Virus record (IMG/VR): IMGVR_UViG_3300031227_006312
Span: 1 to 42,068 of that record
DNA length: 42,068 nt
Reading direction: 5' to 3' (one strand)
DNA from: a virus
In this document: piece after piece, positions 41,667 to 42,068 of the stretch
Layout: each line of letters opens with the position of its first letter
How positions within the stretch are numbered: the stretch's first letter is position 1
The notes under the pieces: model-generated
What the model was told of the DNA's origin: nothing
Database searches by the model: none
What the model saw: the letters and a program-made list of their open reading frames with translations, nothing else
Made by a program: the position numbers and the translations under genes

Positions 41667-41820
41667 ATGTAGTGCGCTTCCTGCAGCCCCAGTATAATGG
41701 TAATGCAGTGTATGTATGCGTGTATGTGTCATATGTTGGTGGTAAGTGGTGTTGTCAAAGCGCAATGATAGGTAGGAAAGGCTGGGTGTTGCGTTAGAAA
41801 AGCAATCTCCTGCGTAAGAC

Positions 41821-41919
41821 TGGCATAAAGGGGAAAGTGGAGGAGAGTGTGAATGATAATATAGATTGGCATAAAGGGGAAAGTGGAGGAGAGTGTGAAT
41901 GATAATATAGATTGGCATA
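41821..41919 (+). repeat. 46-bp perfect tandem repeat with minigenes
   Basis: Two identical 46-base units (41821-41866 and 41867-41912) plus the first 7 bases of a third. Each has GGAGG (41839-41843, 41885-41889) 9 bases before ATG-ATA-ATA-TAG (41853-41864, 41899-41910) and one AATGATAAT motif. Each unit could be translated as Met-Ile-Ile, like the lambda bar minigenes. An iteron-type role is an alternative. Confidence 0.85.
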
Positions 41920-41939
41920 GTCCTACCATAGAGTGTGTG

Positions 41940-42053
41940 TATGAAACATACGAGTATCCCAGTGAAACATACGATCAGCATAATCCTATGTAAGAGTGCT
42001 TCGTTCTAATGTAGGAATACCACAGTGAAACATTAGATAATGATAATCTTATG
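41940..42053 (+). repeat. degenerate TGAAACAT repeats at the right end
   Basis: TGAAACATACGA occurs at 41942-41953 and again at 41963-41974. A longer unit, CAGTGAAACAT ... ATAATC.TATG, recurs at 41960-41990 and 42023-42053, the second copy containing AATGATAAT. No gene is seen up to the window end (42068). It could be a replication, packaging or regulatory site; nothing in the sequence decides. Confidence 0.6.
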
Positions 42054-42068
42054 CTAGATAGCCACGTT

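Larger units (their letters stand above)
41447..41820 (+). ncRNA. structured non-coding region downstream of promoter copy 7
   Basis: No supportable gene longer than a few codons. Paired elements by eye: CTGACT/AGTCAG (41451-41468), a long hairpin (41572-41626), GGTAG/CTACC (41639-41666) and a long-range TGCGCTT/AAGCGCA pair (41673-41764). GGAGGGAG at 41512-41519 precedes an ATG-TTC-TAG at 41529. Taken together this looks like a phage small RNA of roughly 300-400 bases, but its ends and role are not shown. Confidence 0.45.
1204..42047 (+). repeat. dispersed 9-bp motif AATGATAAT
   Basis: Counted by eye: 32 + strand copies starting at 1204, 2357, 10275, 12848, 13433, 15332, 16718, 17999, 18940, 20366, 21770, 22047, 22400, 22704, 23944, 24505, 25263, 25978, 28228, 29416, 32321, 33326, 33464, 34508, 35668, 39848, 39899, 40823, 40988, 41852, 41898 and 42039. 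Only two - strand copies (27649, 41272). The preceding base is G or T in 31 of 32, and the following base G or C in all but the two tandem-repeat copies. Eighteen lie in genes as Asn-Asp-Asn only, three as Met-Ile, the rest at starts, stops or gaps. None is found between 2366 and 10274. Confidence 0.85.

Noticed and set aside
41673-41764. A tRNA gene in the structured region (7-bp closing stem, D-arm-like AGTATAATGGTAA)
   Set aside because: No T-arm or anticodon arm can be built and the would-be D-loop is far too long.
41821-41919. CRISPR array
   Set aside because: The 46-base units are directly joined without spacers and only two are complete.
41661-41981. - strand open frame over the tandem repeats
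   Set aside because: Low-complexity repeated peptide from the 46-bp repeat, no ribosome site, opposite to all other genes.

Overview
The window looks like about 42 kb of a tailed bacteriophage (Caudoviricetes) genome. All supported genes lie on the + strand and are tightly packed: ATGA and TAATG overlaps are common, and Shine-Dalgarno sites are usually AGGAG-like. There is a full phage replication and recombination set and a large terminase subunit, but no ribosomal or host housekeeping gene. The host cannot be named. AGGAG sites, TTG starts and a tRNA without an encoded CCA point only to a bacterial host with a CCA-adding enzyme. The left edge cuts a gene; no gene crosses the right edge. Portal, capsid and tail genes are not recognisable here, so this is only part of the genome.

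Layout. 1-4300: end of an unknown gene, a UvsW-like helicase, a DnaB-like helicase and a CHC2/Toprim primase. 4300-8700: a MoxR-type AAA+ ATPase with a VWA-domain partner, a sigma-like factor and an acidic SAP-domain protein. 8700-12700: a radical SAM/SPASM protein, two paralogous GT-B glycosyltransferases, a DUF2284 protein and tRNA-His. 12700-17100: a UDG-exonuclease-PolA fusion polymerase, a coiled-coil protein and a gp32-like single-strand-binding protein. 17100-20800: three more glycosyltransferases and a second radical SAM/SPASM protein. 20800-24700: RecA, a RyR-like small protein, a 5'-3' exonuclease, a PD-(D/E)XK nuclease and a possible small terminase. 24700-28900: an asparagine-synthase-like PP-loop protein, a DegT aminotransferase, a GT2 enzyme and a sulfotransferase-like protein. 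28900-35700: the large terminase among four genes whose products carry five copies of a GSGNFGHxGRPGxVGGSG-type tag, most joined to ADP-ribosyltransferase-like domains. 35700-41400: a C39-peptidase/glycosidase-like lysin and small or duplicated accessory proteins. 41440-42068: no long gene; strong RNA hairpins, a 46-bp tandem repeat and degenerate repeats.

Regulation. Seven near-identical TGCGGTTTTGTATAGTA-type elements sit about 36-48 bp upstream of gene starts, of the tRNA, or of the structured region. None lies left of 7575. The first overlaps the 3' end of the sigma-like gene, so a cascade is plausible: host polymerase reads the left part, then the phage factor reads the rest.

The three observations most worth attention are: (i) a 9-mer AATGATAAT, counted by eye 32 times on the + strand and twice on the - strand, with a flanking K...S preference, used as an Asn-Asp-Asn loop, a start or a double stop depending on frame; (ii) the tagged ADP-ribosyltransferase family next to the terminase, which suggests effector cargo addressed to the capsid; (iii) the structured non-coding tail with two ATG-ATA-ATA-TAG minigenes, each behind a strong Shine-Dalgarno site. 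All functions are read from motifs by eye; no database search was run.
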